DNA from: Plenodomus lindquistii
Taxonomy: Eukaryota > Ascomycota > Dothideomycetes > Pleosporales > Leptosphaeriaceae
Assembly: GCA_025504975.1 (NCBI GenBank)
Contig: JANUWI010000019.1
Span: 1 to 64,000 of the forward strand
DNA: 64,000 nt
Direction: 5' to 3'
Shown piece after piece: positions 39,813 through 51,541 of this stretch (positions are counted from its first letter, which is position 1; each line of letters begins with the position of its first letter). Below the pieces are notes generated by a model, which did no database searches, was not told the DNA's origin, and worked only from the letters and a program-made list of their open reading frames with translations. A program made the position numbers and the translations under genes.

Positions 39813-42532
39813 TCACTCCCCGCTCAACTGCAAAATCAACGTACTCGCCACATCCAAAAATGGAAACGGACTCGTCACAATCTTCTCTCCATCCGTGCTG
39901 CGACCAGCACCCACCTCTTCAGTCCTCTCCCGCAACACACCTGTTCCTCCATCTCTCAATTCCCTCGCCAAATCATCCGGCAGAGGCTCCCCGTCGCCCA
40001 ATCTCCTCCAAACACCTTGTTCATCGTCCCAGCCATCCTGGTGAGTCGGATGTGGTTGGCTCGACGATAGCGCTAGGTTGCTCATCGACATGTCTATGCT
40101 GTTTGTTGCCTTGATTTCCCGTACCAAATTCGACACTAGCCGCTCGTACCCCGCGCATTTGAAGTCTACCACAAAGAAGTCGCGGTCAATGCTGTACAGT
40201 TGAATAGACATGTAGATCCACACGGCCTCGTCGGGCGCGGGGTAGTCTTCCGCCAGCGAGGCGGCCCGTTCAGAGAGGGTCAGCCCCTCGACCCCGGGGG
40301 AGAGCGACGTGGAACTTGCGTTGGTGGAGCTGCGGCGACGCAGGCCAGACGGATCCGAAGCTAGATCGACGCGAGAAGAGTGCGTCGAGGAGGGGTGGGC
40401 GATGCCTGGAGGAAACATGCCGTCTTTGCGGAAGCGCGCGTTGATCACCCATGGATCTTCGGGCACGTGATAGCCCCAGTCATTGGTGTGGTTGTAGTGA
40501 CGCTTTTGGCGACCTCGTTTTTGGTCCTCCTCGCCGCCGTTACGAACCGTGAGCGGTTGGCGGTGGGGAGAGTTTGTGCGGTCACCCTGATCCTCTCTGG
40601 ACGAATGCGAGGATATCGATGAGCTCCTCGAGTGGCTCCCCGACCCCGAATGCGAGCGCTCCTGCGACTCGCGGGAACCACTTCTGCTATGCGATCCGCT
40701 TCCGCCTCCAGCCCTACGAATCGAGGGTACTTCCCAATCCGCACCCATAGCTTCCAGCGCCTTGTAGATAGCCAGCATGGCTTCCGCAGGCTGGTTCCGG
40801 GATCTTATACCGAACTGCCATTTGGTGGGCCTCGGCTTCTTGGCTGGCAAACTAGTCATTGGTTCTGGCCGTTGTCTGTGGGCTTCAGGGATCGCGCGGA
40901 AGTTTGGCTTCAATCTCCGCGCTGATATTTGCCTCTGCTCATCCGTCTGTTCTTGATTCAGTGGCAAGCCTTCCTCTTGCGGTTGGTTGGGCGGCCTAGG
41001 ATGACCCTTCATGTAGGCTTTGTGATACTCGGTCAGACTGCTGGGTAGGATGGCGACAGTGCTGACCGGGCTGCGTATGCTGGCTAGCTGACTGCTGGCA
41101 TTTGAGCCTTGGCGTGCGCGTTCATAATCTTGGGGAGGCTGAATGACTTGCGGCCGGGACATTGCAGTCAGATTATTAGGTATCGATGATGCTAAGAAGC
41201 TCCCTTGGTGGTTTGGGGGCGACTGCGCAAAGAAATCTTGAAGATTGTTATCTCCCGTCAACAGGGCTATCATTGTGTTAGCATTTCCAAATTTCCTGGT
41301 CATGGGGCTCTCTTACGGTTCGTCTTCATAATCTGATTTTCTCGCACAATGAGGTAGGCGTCCTTGATGGCACTTGGCTCATCTCGCGCCAATGCTTCTT
41401 GAACATCATGTTTTGCGTAACCCATCGTCTTGCCCAATTTGGAGACTACCGTTTCGTGTAGCTTCTGAACAACGGGTGCGGATGCGGCCGGCGCAAGGTC
41501 CTTGGGGTTGATGGCCTTGTTGGGGTCGGCGCCGCTCTCGAAGAATTCCTGAATAGGAGGTTCGAGGTAGGTAGGCAAATCTTTGGTGAACCAAGGATCT
41601 TGACGAAGCTCAGGGATAGTGATGCGGTGGACGGGGTTGACCATGAGCATCTTCTTGATCAGAGACACGGCGCCAGGGGAGAGGTAGCTTGGAATGCTGT
41701 AGTTGCCAGCGGCAATCTTCTTGAAGAGGGTGGGGATGTACTCGTCGTCAAAGGGCAATCTGCCAACCAGCAAGACGTAGAGAATGACACCACAGCTCCA
41801 GACGTCAACCTCTGGGCCTGCGTACAGTTTCCCCGAGATGACCTCTGGGGCGGCGTAGTTTGGGCTGCCACAGCTCGTCTTGAGGAAGTTGCCGTCTGTC
41901 ATGATGTTGCTGAGGCCAAAGTCGGCAATCTTGACGTTGTACTGGTCGTCGAGCAGGAGGTTCTCGGGCTTGAGGTCGCGGTGGACAATCTTGTGGCGAT
42001 GGCAGTACTCGACGGCGCAGACGATTTGCTGGAAGAACTTGCGGGCCTTGTCCTCCTGGAGGCGTCCGTTGTTGACAATGTAGTCGAACAGCTCGCCGCC
42101 GGCGTATTCGAGGACCATGATGATCTCGGTGGGCGTGGTGATGACGGTGTAGAGCTTGATGATGTGGGGATGGCGCAGCAGCTGCAGGTACTGGATCTCG
42201 CGCTCGATGCGGCCGGCCATGTCTCTGGTGACGAGGCGCTTGCGGTTGATGATCTTCAGGGCGACCTTTTGGCCGCTGACCTGGTGGGTTGCGAGCTTGA
42301 CCTTGCCAAAGGAGCCCTCGCCCAGCGTCTTGACAATGGTGTACTGGCCCAGGCGCTGGTTGGCCTTGGGGTCCCTGCTCTTGCTCTCCTGCGCGGCCGT
42401 GGTGGCGGGCGCGTTGGGCGGCGGCACGGGGGAGAAGTCGACCGTCTTGGTGGTGCTCGCGCCGCCCCGGCGGGGGGCTGGCATGGAGATGGAGAGCTCC
42501 TCGAGGTCCTCATTCTCGATGGCGGCCGACAT
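39813..42532 (-). CDS. SNF1: AMPK/Snf1 catalytic protein kinase
   Basis: Central energy-stress kinase required for growth on non-preferred carbon sources. Exons 42532-41317 and 41266-39813 give 889 residues; the 50-nt intron interrupts MKTN|PLLTGD. The kinase domain starts GQYTIVKTLGEGSFGKVKLATH, with the VALK lysine, HRDLKPENLLLD catalytic loop, DFG (ADFGLSN), activation-loop LKTSCGSPNYAAPEV with the Thr phosphorylated by upstream kinases, and a UBA-like autoinhibitory stretch (HDVQEALARDEPSAIKDAYL). A long regulatory tail has a Ser/Arg-rich linker and the C-terminal adaptor-binding part (VWIYMSIQLYSIDRDFFVVDFK). Divergent upstream region to 42986 separates it from the MFS gene. Confidence 0.95.
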
Positions 42533-42986
42533 GCTTGACTTTGGCTATGTCGATGACTATACTGGTGCAGGCCGTGTTAGCACGTGTGTCTTTGTAAGGG
42601 TGATTGATATCACTTGCTGGGAGCTACGTCACAACACTGCCCCGCTCTCAACGACGACGCACGCACCGGCGAGACTATACAGCGACCATGAACAATCGCA
42701 ACGACAACAGCAAGACAAGTCGGGCGTGGTGCAGGAGGGCTGCGCTGGGCTGCGCTGTCTTTGGCGTGCAGGTGGGCGCTACAAAGGATGCGGGGCAGGG
42801 GTTACGGTACGGTAAAGTACGGCGGCGTCGGAGTCAGGGATTCATGTGCTCCACCGCGTACACGTCTAATACAATACTATTCTTGCACGACCACTACCCG
42901 CCATGGACATGTCACAACGCCATCCCCAACCACGACTTCTGCATCGGCGTCAGCGCCAGCGCCAGGGTCCCGGCAAGCGCGTCACG
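42533..42986. other. Intergenic region: SNF1 promoter and MFS 3' flank
   Basis: About 450 bp with no supported coding feature. It contains the 5' flank of SNF1, and the MFS gene ends at its other side. Confidence 0.5.
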
Positions 42987-44705
42987 TCACTTGAAGCAAA
43001 ACATTCGTCCGAGACCCCGCTGCTGCACTTCGCGCCGCGCTGCACCGTCAACATAGACGCCCTCGCCCTCGCTCGTCGAGCTTGCGCTGCTCCTCTGCTT
43101 GGCCCTGCTGTTGCCAAACACCTTCAGCAACACCACCATGCACCCTGCGCTAACTATACTGCCGCACAGTATCCCAATCATGACCAAGTTGCTTTTGCGG
43201 TATCTGTGAGGCCCAGCCTTGGCATCCTCGGGCCACCCCGAGTAGAGCGCATATGTTGTGAGGATGCTGCCCAGGTTGCCCAGTCCAGACACGAGCGCGC
43301 TGGCCGCTGCGACGCCTACTTCCCCGTGGCGAGGCTGGAAGATCTCGTTTGCCCACGTCATGCAGATGGGTACTGTCGGTCCGAGACCAAAACCTACCAG
43401 CAGCACACCCCCATATCGTGACCAGTCCTTGGCAAAGGTAGCTACCAGCAGTCCCGTGATTTGAACCATGACAGCTCCGCTAAAGAACGCTGCGCGATGG
43501 TGGTGGAAACGATCCGAGATGGGTGTCACCAACAGAATTGCAATCAAATCCATCTACACCATGTCAGTCCCTCGACATTGACCAAGGTGACCAGTACTCA
43601 CAATCCAGATGGGGGCAGACAGCAGACTGAGCTGGATGCCCGTTAATCTTGGGTTGATGCCTCGAATGATGACCGTCGCATAAGCCTGCGTGCCGTTGCC
43701 CACTCCAACCACACCAAAGTACATGACGACTAGTGGGTAGATCCGCCAGTCTGTAACCACCGCCCAGAGGTCCTTCATATTCCACATGTTGCGGTGGTAG
43801 ACACGGGTGAGGTCTTCGTAGTGAATTTTGGCATCCTCTCCAGTGAGCGCTGGCTTGCCTGCTGGGAGGTACTTTGACAGTCCGGTACGCACTCGAACCT
43901 CACCGGGCGGCAGTGGCCTGTCAGGAAGCCACCACAGTAGTGAGATACCGACGATGAAGCCGACAATACCGTACATTAGAAACATCCACTGGAAGCCTAC
44001 CAGACCACCCATACCGTCCATCTTTTGGAAGCCGGCTGAGACGAGGCCGACAACAGCTGCGGACATTTGGGACGCAGTGAAGTAGCGTCCGATACGCTTG
44101 CCAGTTCTCGAAGGTGGGTAGAAGAGGGTCAGGTAGTAGGACATGCCAGGCCACATGCCGGCAATGACGATACCGAGCAAGAGTCGCAGGAGATACAACG
44201 ACCATGCTGCCTTCATCGCTGTCAAGCACATGCCGATGATGCCCACGCACGTAACAATCCTGCTCATCCACGCATGCGGACTGACTCTGGTCATGACCAG
44301 GTTGGATGGCAGATCGAAAACGACGTAGCAGACGTAGAATAGTGCCAGACCAGTCGACACCTGCTTGGGCGTGATGTTGAGCACAGAACCGAGATCGTGC
44401 TTGCGGTCCAGGTTCATGGTCTGAGCAAGTCCAATGTTGGACCGAATGGCGGAGCATATGAAGTATAGAACCCAGAAGGCTGGGAGGATCCGTCGGTCAA
44501 GTTTGCTGCAGTATTTTCAGATTCGTGGTTTTGGTTGGCTGGCCTTGGGGAGGGTTTCTTACGCATAAACCTCCTCTATTCGATCAATGTCGACCATTGC
44601 AGGCCCCATTTCAACATCTGCATGTACGTCGACGAGTTGTTTGGGTGCAACGGTCGGCCCTTCTCTCCCTTGATCCGCGGCCTGTCCGACAGCATCTGAT
44701 GCCAT
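42987..44705 (-). CDS. MFS transporter, allantoate permease (Dal5/ACS) type
   Basis: Exons 44705-44563, 44505-43602, 43553-42987 give 537 residues; introns are 57 and 48 nt. The cytosolic N-terminus ends in VDIDRIEEVYA, followed by KLDRRILPAFWVLYFICSAI (TM1), the Dal5-family phrase NIGLAQTMNLDRKHDLG, and TM2 with YVVFDLPSNLVMTRVSP. About 12 hydrophobic segments follow with the MFS loop PPSRTGKRIGRYF, a cytosolic middle loop (GLSKYLPAGKPALTGEDAK) and a TWANEIFQPRHGE segment. These are anion:cation symporter features, with substrates such as allantoate, nicotinate or other organic anions; the actual substrate cannot be read from sequence. I started at MASDAVGQ; an in-frame ATG lies upstream at 44795. 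Confidence 0.88.
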
Positions 44706-45489
44706 ATTGCCTGGATGGATACACCCACGCGACACCGACTTGGGGAAAACAGTCAGTGGAGAAAAAAAGGCAAAAGGTGCAATGCAATACTTCAACCATG
44801 GTAAGCTCCCGCCTAATCACGCTTCAGCCGTGCCCGAGCCGGGCATGCTATAACAGCCTAGTGGCTGGTCAACGCATGCGTCTATTCGTCAACGAGAAAC
44901 TTTTGCAGCCATGGTGGGGTGGCGCTAGCTATGATCTGATAGCAGTTGAGAGCGAGAGCACGAGCTTCGGTAACTTACCGGTACTCCTAGCCCGCCCATG
45001 CGCATCTTAGTCTTAGCCGAGCGAGGACTCATGTGGATTCTGTAAAGCTGTCAAGCGTGAGCCGAGAACCTCGGAGACGTGGGAACTGCTGCGTTGGTAC
45101 ACACTGCACAGATGGTTCGTGCAAGAGGGACGAGTTGTGATTGGAGAGGATCGGAAGATCACCTCCTTGCACGCGACGGGAGGGTTTGCCGCTCTGGTGA
45201 GGTCATGCAAAGAAAAGAATGAAGCTTATCGATTAGACTTTTGGGTAGATATTCCTTGCGTATGAATACACAGTAGATGTAGCCACAATCACTGTAGTAC
45301 ATTGCCCAAACACACGTGTACACGATGCTCACCCACATAGCTGGGCAATTGCGATGCACACGCACTTGGCCCCTCCTGCGGCTGCGCGGTTGTTCACGAA
45401 GCGTCTCTACGTTGCCTGAGAACCCCCACATTGTACCATGCAGCGTCCCACCAGGCCGGGCCCCAGCTCTCTGCTGACGATGCGCGCAG
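44706..45489. other. Intergenic region
   Basis: No supported gene. Must contain the first exon and promoter of the gene at 45490 or part of them, which I could not resolve. Confidence 0.4.
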
Positions 45490-46107
45490 TACGTCCACCA
45501 ACACCCAATACACCCCACAAAGAAGGTCCTCTCCCTGCTGGCCAGCGAGCCACCACTTCTCCAGCTTGCCATAGGCACGGCCGACTCCCTCCCCGTCACG
45601 CCTCGAAACTTTACCACGAATCCACAATTCCTGCCCATCTTGTCGTCAGTGTTTGCCGAACATGCCATACATGATTCCTATGTGAAGTCACAAGCCTCAG
45701 TCTATGCATCAGCCGGGGGCACCTTTCTCAGTGGACCCAACGATGGCGCAGGAGGCGCGAACCATCAAGGGGGCGCTGGTGGAGCTGGACACGGTGGATG
45801 GATACACATTAGTGACCTGAGGAACCCGCCAGACTATGGGAGGATTGCATGGCCTGAAGACATATTCGGCAGCGTAGAGGTCGATGGCAATGGCAACTTC
45901 AGCGGGGGCGACGGTGGGTGGCAGGACAGTGGTACCTATCGGGTAGTGACAAGGGAAGGAATGTAAGTTTATTGCGCAGCTGGAGATTGATGACTACTGG
46001 GCCGTTCATGCTGACCGGGACATAGACTAGGACTGACAGAGTTCATGTGGGGGAAGACGGTGGAGCGGCTTCAAGAGCTGGAGCGGCAGATCAAGCAGAA
46101 TTCATAG
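45490..46107 (+). CDS. Hypothetical protein, 5' end unresolved
   Basis: Two exons are clear: 45490-45962 and 46026-46107, with a 63-nt intron (GTAAGT...TAG). The frame has a stop at 45475 and no ATG before the first conserved-looking stretch, while CTGCTGACG...GCGCAG immediately upstream makes a good branch point and acceptor. So at least one earlier exon exists. The protein reads YVHQHPIHPTKKVLSLLASE, TADSLPVTPRNFTTNPQF, a Gly-rich middle, WIHISDLRNPPDYGRIAWPE, and ends in a helical tail (GKTVERLQELERQIKQNS). I do not recognise the family. Confidence 0.6.
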
Positions 46108-46320
46108 CTTGACGTGGGATTGCGCGCCCGTGTACATATGCAACATGTGTTAAAAATGCAGAAACATATTGACTAATCGCTCAGTTCCTCGTTTCTCAAA
46201 ATCTTGTCAGAATCTCGCGCGGCTTGGCATGTTTCGCGAACAACGCAGACAGCACCACAGCCCTACAAGTCCCACGCTCAAGCTCTGCACATAAAGTACG
46301 AGAGTCTCGGTCAAGTTACA

Positions 46321-46915
46321 ATGAGCGAGACAACATCGCCCCAACCCGTCTCAGTCCTCTTCGTCTGCCTCGGCAACATCTGTACGTTGCACCCCACCAC
46401 CCCGCAGTCCCAAGTCTTGCACTGACGCAAAACCCTCAGGCCGGTCTACAATGGCAGAAGGCGTCTTCCAATCCCTCACCTCGCCTTCGCACCCCCTGAT
46501 CTCGCGCATCGACTCATGCGGCACCGGCGCATACCACATTGGCTCCTCGCCGGACTCGCGCACCATGTCGACACTGCGCTCCCGCGGCATAACCTCGTAC
46601 AAGCATTCTGCGCGAAAGTTCTCCCCCGACAAAGACTTTACAGACTTTCAGTACATTCTCGCAATGGACGACGATAACCTCGAGGACCTGCTGGCGTTGC
46701 GGAGGCGAAGAGTCAAGCAGGTGGGGAGCGACGAGGGCGTGGGCAAGGTCATGTTGTTTGGTGAGTTTGGGGGAAGGGCAAGGAGTAAGGGTAGAGCGGA
46801 GGAGGTGCAGGATCCGTATTATGGGGGTGAAGATGGGTTTAGGATTGCGTATGAGCAGAGTGTCAAGTTTGGCAAGGTATTTCTGGAGAGGCTGGAGAAG
46901 GGCGAGTTGAGTTAG
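46321..46915 (+). CDS. Low-molecular-weight protein tyrosine phosphatase
   Basis: Removes phosphate from phosphotyrosine; cytosolic. Exons 46321-46381 and 46440-46915 give 178 residues; the 58-nt intron splits the codon of Cys-Arg in the active-site loop. The catalytic signature is VLFVCLGNICRSTMAEG (CX5RS), with nucleophile Cys and phosphate-binding Arg. The general acid Asp is in QDPYYGG near the C-terminus. RIDSCGTGAYHIGSSPD and ILAMDDDNLEDL are also family marks. Orthologous to yeast Ltp1/fission yeast Stp1. It carries an insertion (SDEGVGKVMLFGEFGGRARSK) before DPYY. Confidence 0.93.
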
Positions 46916-47795
46916 GGAGGAAATGATACCCATAGAGGAGAGATGTCAAACATCACACTTGAACGCAAATGGAGAGCGAATGAGTGACATTTTGAGGCTC
47001 TACAGTTGCTGCGACGAAAGACTCGGTATGGCATCAACGCGTAGTCATGGTGTCCCCATCCACCTTGTTAGCATGACGCTTGAGCCTATATAGTACTAGG
47101 GAGACGATAAAGTTGTTGAGATTCTAGTAAATGCCACACGTATAATCTACCCACTTTGTGTAGACTTTTTAGTGTGGTGTGTTGACCACAGTGCTCGACA
47201 CCATCAGATTGGATAACCGTCCATGTGGCAGTGCATGGTGCTGAAAATAGACCGGCTTCGTAACTACGGTGTACTTTTCCAATGAGTACGCGGCTGTGTA
47301 GGGTCGTGTCGTGTCGCGCCACGGCAGGGCTACGCGAGCGAATTGGGGCTGAGCTGAGGATGCTGGGCAGGCGTGCCACCCGAAGGACAAAGTGCGACTG
47401 ACTGCCTTGCAGCCACATCAGATGACTGCCATTGTCCTTTCTGTCCACGCAGCAATCTGACCAGAAACAAGCACTTTTCAAGTCTGCCTCTGAACTTGGC
47501 CTTTGCATGGTCGCCGTCAGCCGTCGTCCGCCGCTACATCATCGCCACGCCACGGCCGTTGCTGCGGTAAACAAACTGCTGTGCATCCCGAACCTGGCTG
47601 TGGCCAACGCTTAATCGCATCCACCAAACGTACCTGAAACCAACGTCCTCGAGCCGGCCTCTCTCCTCGCACCCTTCACAGCAGCGACACGGCCGACTCT
47701 GTTGTATTTTTTCCCCTGACACATCCTTCTGGCACGCGTGTTTGGAGTCTCTCAGCGCATAAAGGCCGGCGCAACATTACATACACGCGGGCACC
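46916..47795. other. Intergenic region upstream of chitin synthase
   Basis: About 880 bp with no supported gene; presumed promoter of the chitin synthase. Confidence 0.5.
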
Positions 47796-50700
47796 ATGTC
47801 CTACAACCGGCTGGGTAAGCAAAATTACCCCGAAGAACAGCAGAAGGCTGTATCCCATCTGCGCAACATTGCGCCGAGCCTGAAATTGCCTCAAACATGC
47901 CCAGGAGCCGATGAGATGGATCATCGCGACCAGAAGAGGCTTGCTAACCACCACATTGCACAGGCTCTCCCACCCACCCTTACGACCACGATATGGATCC
48001 ACGACGGCCTGGCGCAGGACGGACGCCTTCTCCTGGACAGCCATTGCGCGGCTACCAGCTCGAAGATCGCTATGCTTCCCCCGCACCGCCTCCTGGTGGC
48101 ATTCTCGAGATCCCCATGGGCCCCAATCCCGCGGCAACCTCAGGCGATCGATTACCGCTGCAACCCAGTGTAAGACAGCCCTGACATGGGGCATAGTCCT
48201 CCGCCCTCTTTGCTGACCAAGGCGCAGTACTCTGTAGAAAACATTCCCTACGCCGCAGGCAACTATCACGACGACTATGACCCCCGACCCCAACGACACG
48301 ACAGCGACTACTCACTCGACCCCCATGCGCATCACGACCAGTACTACAACCAGCCCTATGACCCATCACCGAATGACGAGAGCCCACACGGCTATGGCAC
48401 ACAACCCACGCACTACTGGCAGGACGAGGATGCAGATAGGCCAATGATCCACGGCCAGAACTCATACGGACCCGATCCCCACGAGGGCCTTGAAGAACAG
48501 GACATGGATCCAGAAAACCCGTTTTCTGACGAACCAGCACCGACCCCAAACCCAGCCCCAATCAAGAGATGGAAGACGGTCAAGGAAGTCCAGCTGTTCA
48601 AGGGCAACCTCGTGCTCGATTGCCCCATTCCACCACGGCTGCTCAACCAGGTCCCACATGCACAGCCCCCGGAGCGTGACGAGTTCACCCACATGCGATA
48701 CTCGGCCGCCACATGCGATCCGGCAGACTTTGACGCCGAGCGCTTCACGCTGCGCCAAAAGCTGTTCGCCAAGCCCAGGCATACAGAGCTGTTCATTGTA
48801 GTCACAATGTACAACGAAGAAGACGAGCTGTTTGCGCGGACCATGGTGGGCGTCATCAAAAACATCGAGTACATGAACTCGCGCACCAATAGCAAGACGT
48901 GGGGCAAGGACGCGTGGAAGAAGATCGTGGTTTGCGTCGTCAGCGATGGGCGTGCCAAGATCAATCCGCGAACCAGGGCCGTGCTAGCCGCACTCGGTGT
49001 CTATCAAGATGGCATTGCCAAGCAGCAGGTCAACGGTAAGGATGTGACGGCCCATATTTACGAGGTATGTTCTGCATTGGACGGAACCTAATGTGTATGA
49101 TTGCTAATACGGGAATAGTACACTACGCAAATGACCCTTGACATCAAGAAGGGCGTTGTTGGCGTCAAGAAGGGCAACACCCCAGTCCAATTGCTCTTTT
49201 GTCTGAAAGAAAAGAACCAGAAAAAGATCAACTCACATCGATGGTTCTTTCAGGCATTCGGGGCGGTCCTCGATCCAAATATTTGCGTGCTAATCGACGC
49301 CGGTACCAAACCGGGGAAGGACTCCATCTATCAACTCTGGAAAGCCTTCGATCTTGAGCCCATGTGCGCTGGTGCTTGCGGTGAGATCAAGGCTATGCTA
49401 GTGCATGGGAAAAAGCTGCTGAATCCCTTGGTTGCCACACAGAATTTTGAGTATAAAATGAGCAACATCCTGGATAAACCTTTGGAGTCTGCTTTCGGTT
49501 TCATCACCGTACTTCCCGGTGCTTTCTCCGCATACCGCTATGTTGCCCTACAAAATGACAAGGCTGGTCAGGGTCCACTGGAGAAGTACTTTGCAGGTGA
49601 GAAGATGCACGGTGCCAATGCTGGTATCTTCACGGCCAACATGTACCTGGCCGAAGATCGTATCTTGTGTTTCGAACTGGTCTCGAAGCGCAACTGCCAC
49701 TGGATCCTTCAATACGTCAAGTCCGCGACGGGTGAGACGGATGTGCCCACCACCATGTCCGAGTTCATCAGTCAGCGTCGTCGCTGGCTCAACGGCTCCT
49801 TCTTCGCTGCTGTATACGCCTTGGCTCACTCCTTTGACATTTTCCGCAGTGACCACTCGGCCCTCCGGAAGATGATGTTTCTTGTCGAATTCGTCTATCA
49901 AACCATTAGCATGCTGTTCGCATGGTTCGCTCTTGGCAATTTCTTCCTCGTCTTCCGCATTCTTACGGCTTCATTACAAAACGAACTCGGTGTCACAGGA
50001 AAAGTGTTGTTCATCATCTTCGAATGGTTATACATTGCTGTGCTCATCACCTGTTTCATCCTCGCTCTCGGTAATCGACCGCAAGGCTCAAATAAGTGGT
50101 ACATGTCCATGGTGTACTTTTGGTGCGTCATCATGGCTTATCTCATGTTTGCATCAGTCTTCATTGCTGTGCGGTCAGTCCAGAATCAGCTCAAAGAAAA
50201 CAACGGCTTCGAATTCGCAGATCTGTTCAAGGAGAAGATCTTTGCGACCATGATCATCTCGTTACTGTCTACATATGTCATGTGGCTGCTGGTCTCAATC
50301 ATCTTCTTGGATCCTTGGCACATGTTCACATCGTTCTTCCAGTATCTCCTCATGACGCCCACTTACATCAACATTCTCAATGTCTACGCTTTTTGCAACA
50401 CGCACGACATCACGTGGGGAACCAAGGGCGACGATAAGCCGGAGAAGCTGCCTTCGGTCACGACCAAAGCCGATGGTAAAGCGGACATTCAAGCGCCAAC
50501 CGACGACGCCGATCTCAATACGCAATACGAAACGGAGCTTCGCGCCTTCAGCTCCAAATGGAAAGAAGACAAAAAGGTACCCTCGCCCAGTGAAAAGCAA
50601 GAGGACTACTATCGTGGCTTCCGATCCGGTGTCGTGCTTTTCTGGATGTTCTGCAATCTTGGCCTTACGGCGCTGGTGCTGCAGTCTGGAGGGTTGGAGC

Positions 50701-50908
50701 TTACAGTAAGCAGTCCAGATGAGGCACAGCAAAAGCAGAACGATGTTGCTACGATATACTTAGCGGTGGTGCTGTACAGCGTTGCTGGGTTGGCGGCGTT
50801 TAGGTTCATTGGTGCTATGTGGTTCTTGGTTGTGCGAATGGTAAGTCAACCTCCTTGCTTCCAGAGTAGACAATGGTCACTGACAAAATACAGTTCCGCG
50901 GTGTGTAA
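47796..50908 (+). CDS. Chitin synthase, division 1 (class I-like)
   Basis: Polymerises UDP-GlcNAc to chitin at the plasma membrane. Exons 47796-47814, 47964-48169, 48228-49064, 49119-50840, 50894-50908 give 932 residues. A disordered N-terminus (MSYNRLGSPTHPYDHDMDP...) precedes the chitin_synth_1N region (EVQLFKGNLVLDCPIPPRLL, FTHMRYSAATCDP) and GT2 core with TELFIVVTMYNEEDELF, VVCVVSDGRAKINPRT, QLLFCLKEKNQKKINSHRW, LIDAGTKPGKDS, AGIFTANMYLAEDRILCFEL (EDR) and the QRRRW product site with LNGSFF. Several membrane helices follow. The wording of the core fits class I rather than II or III; class assignment is from memory of the family. A five-codon last exon (FRGV stop) is short but splices cleanly. 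Confidence 0.93.
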
Positions 50909-51541
50909 GTGACAAAGGCGTTTGGCTGTGCGGTGCTATGAGATGTATCTTGGCGTTTGGGAAATGGTCTAGTCATGTTGATGATAGCGGATGGCAATGC
51001 TGGATGAGCCCATGAGCATGAGAGATGCAGGTATGATTGGGACTGACTCAAGTGTAGTATCTCCGTGAGATTTTACCACATTTATGCATTTGTCTCAATT
51101 CTTCTCAACTGTCTCATCATTTTCGGCATGTACGCCTCACAAATCTCACTTTCAGCCTCACCTTCCGCGGTTTCTTCTTAACGTCTCTCTGCTATGTGAA
51201 GGGCTTGTGTCGTTGCAGTCCGGCGCTCGTCCCCTTCACGCTCACCGCCGGACGCGGATCCAGTCACTGCGTTATTGGGTCCACAAACTTGCACTCTCTG
51301 CTTTCACCTGCGAGGACGGTTCTAGCTTCTTCCTGTTTCGATCAAATTCCACCCTCACCTCGGCGTTTGCGAGCAGGGGTCCTGAATAGCGCGCCTTCCT
51401 CAGCAAAGCCTTGGCATCTGGGTCTATTCAGTCCTGTCGGCGGCCCCGCCTACTTTGCCCACACATTACCTTTCCACTGCTGCCCAAGGTTTTCAACACC
51501 TCGTACTATCATCCCCAGTCTGAAAAGCTTACGACGAAAGC
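50909..51541. other. Intergenic region
   Basis: About 630 bp; no supported gene. Contains the 5' flank of the CCHC gene. Confidence 0.5.

Noticed and set aside
41600..42538. 312-codon + strand ORF opposite SNF1
   Set aside because: Antisense shadow of the kinase exon, with no domain.
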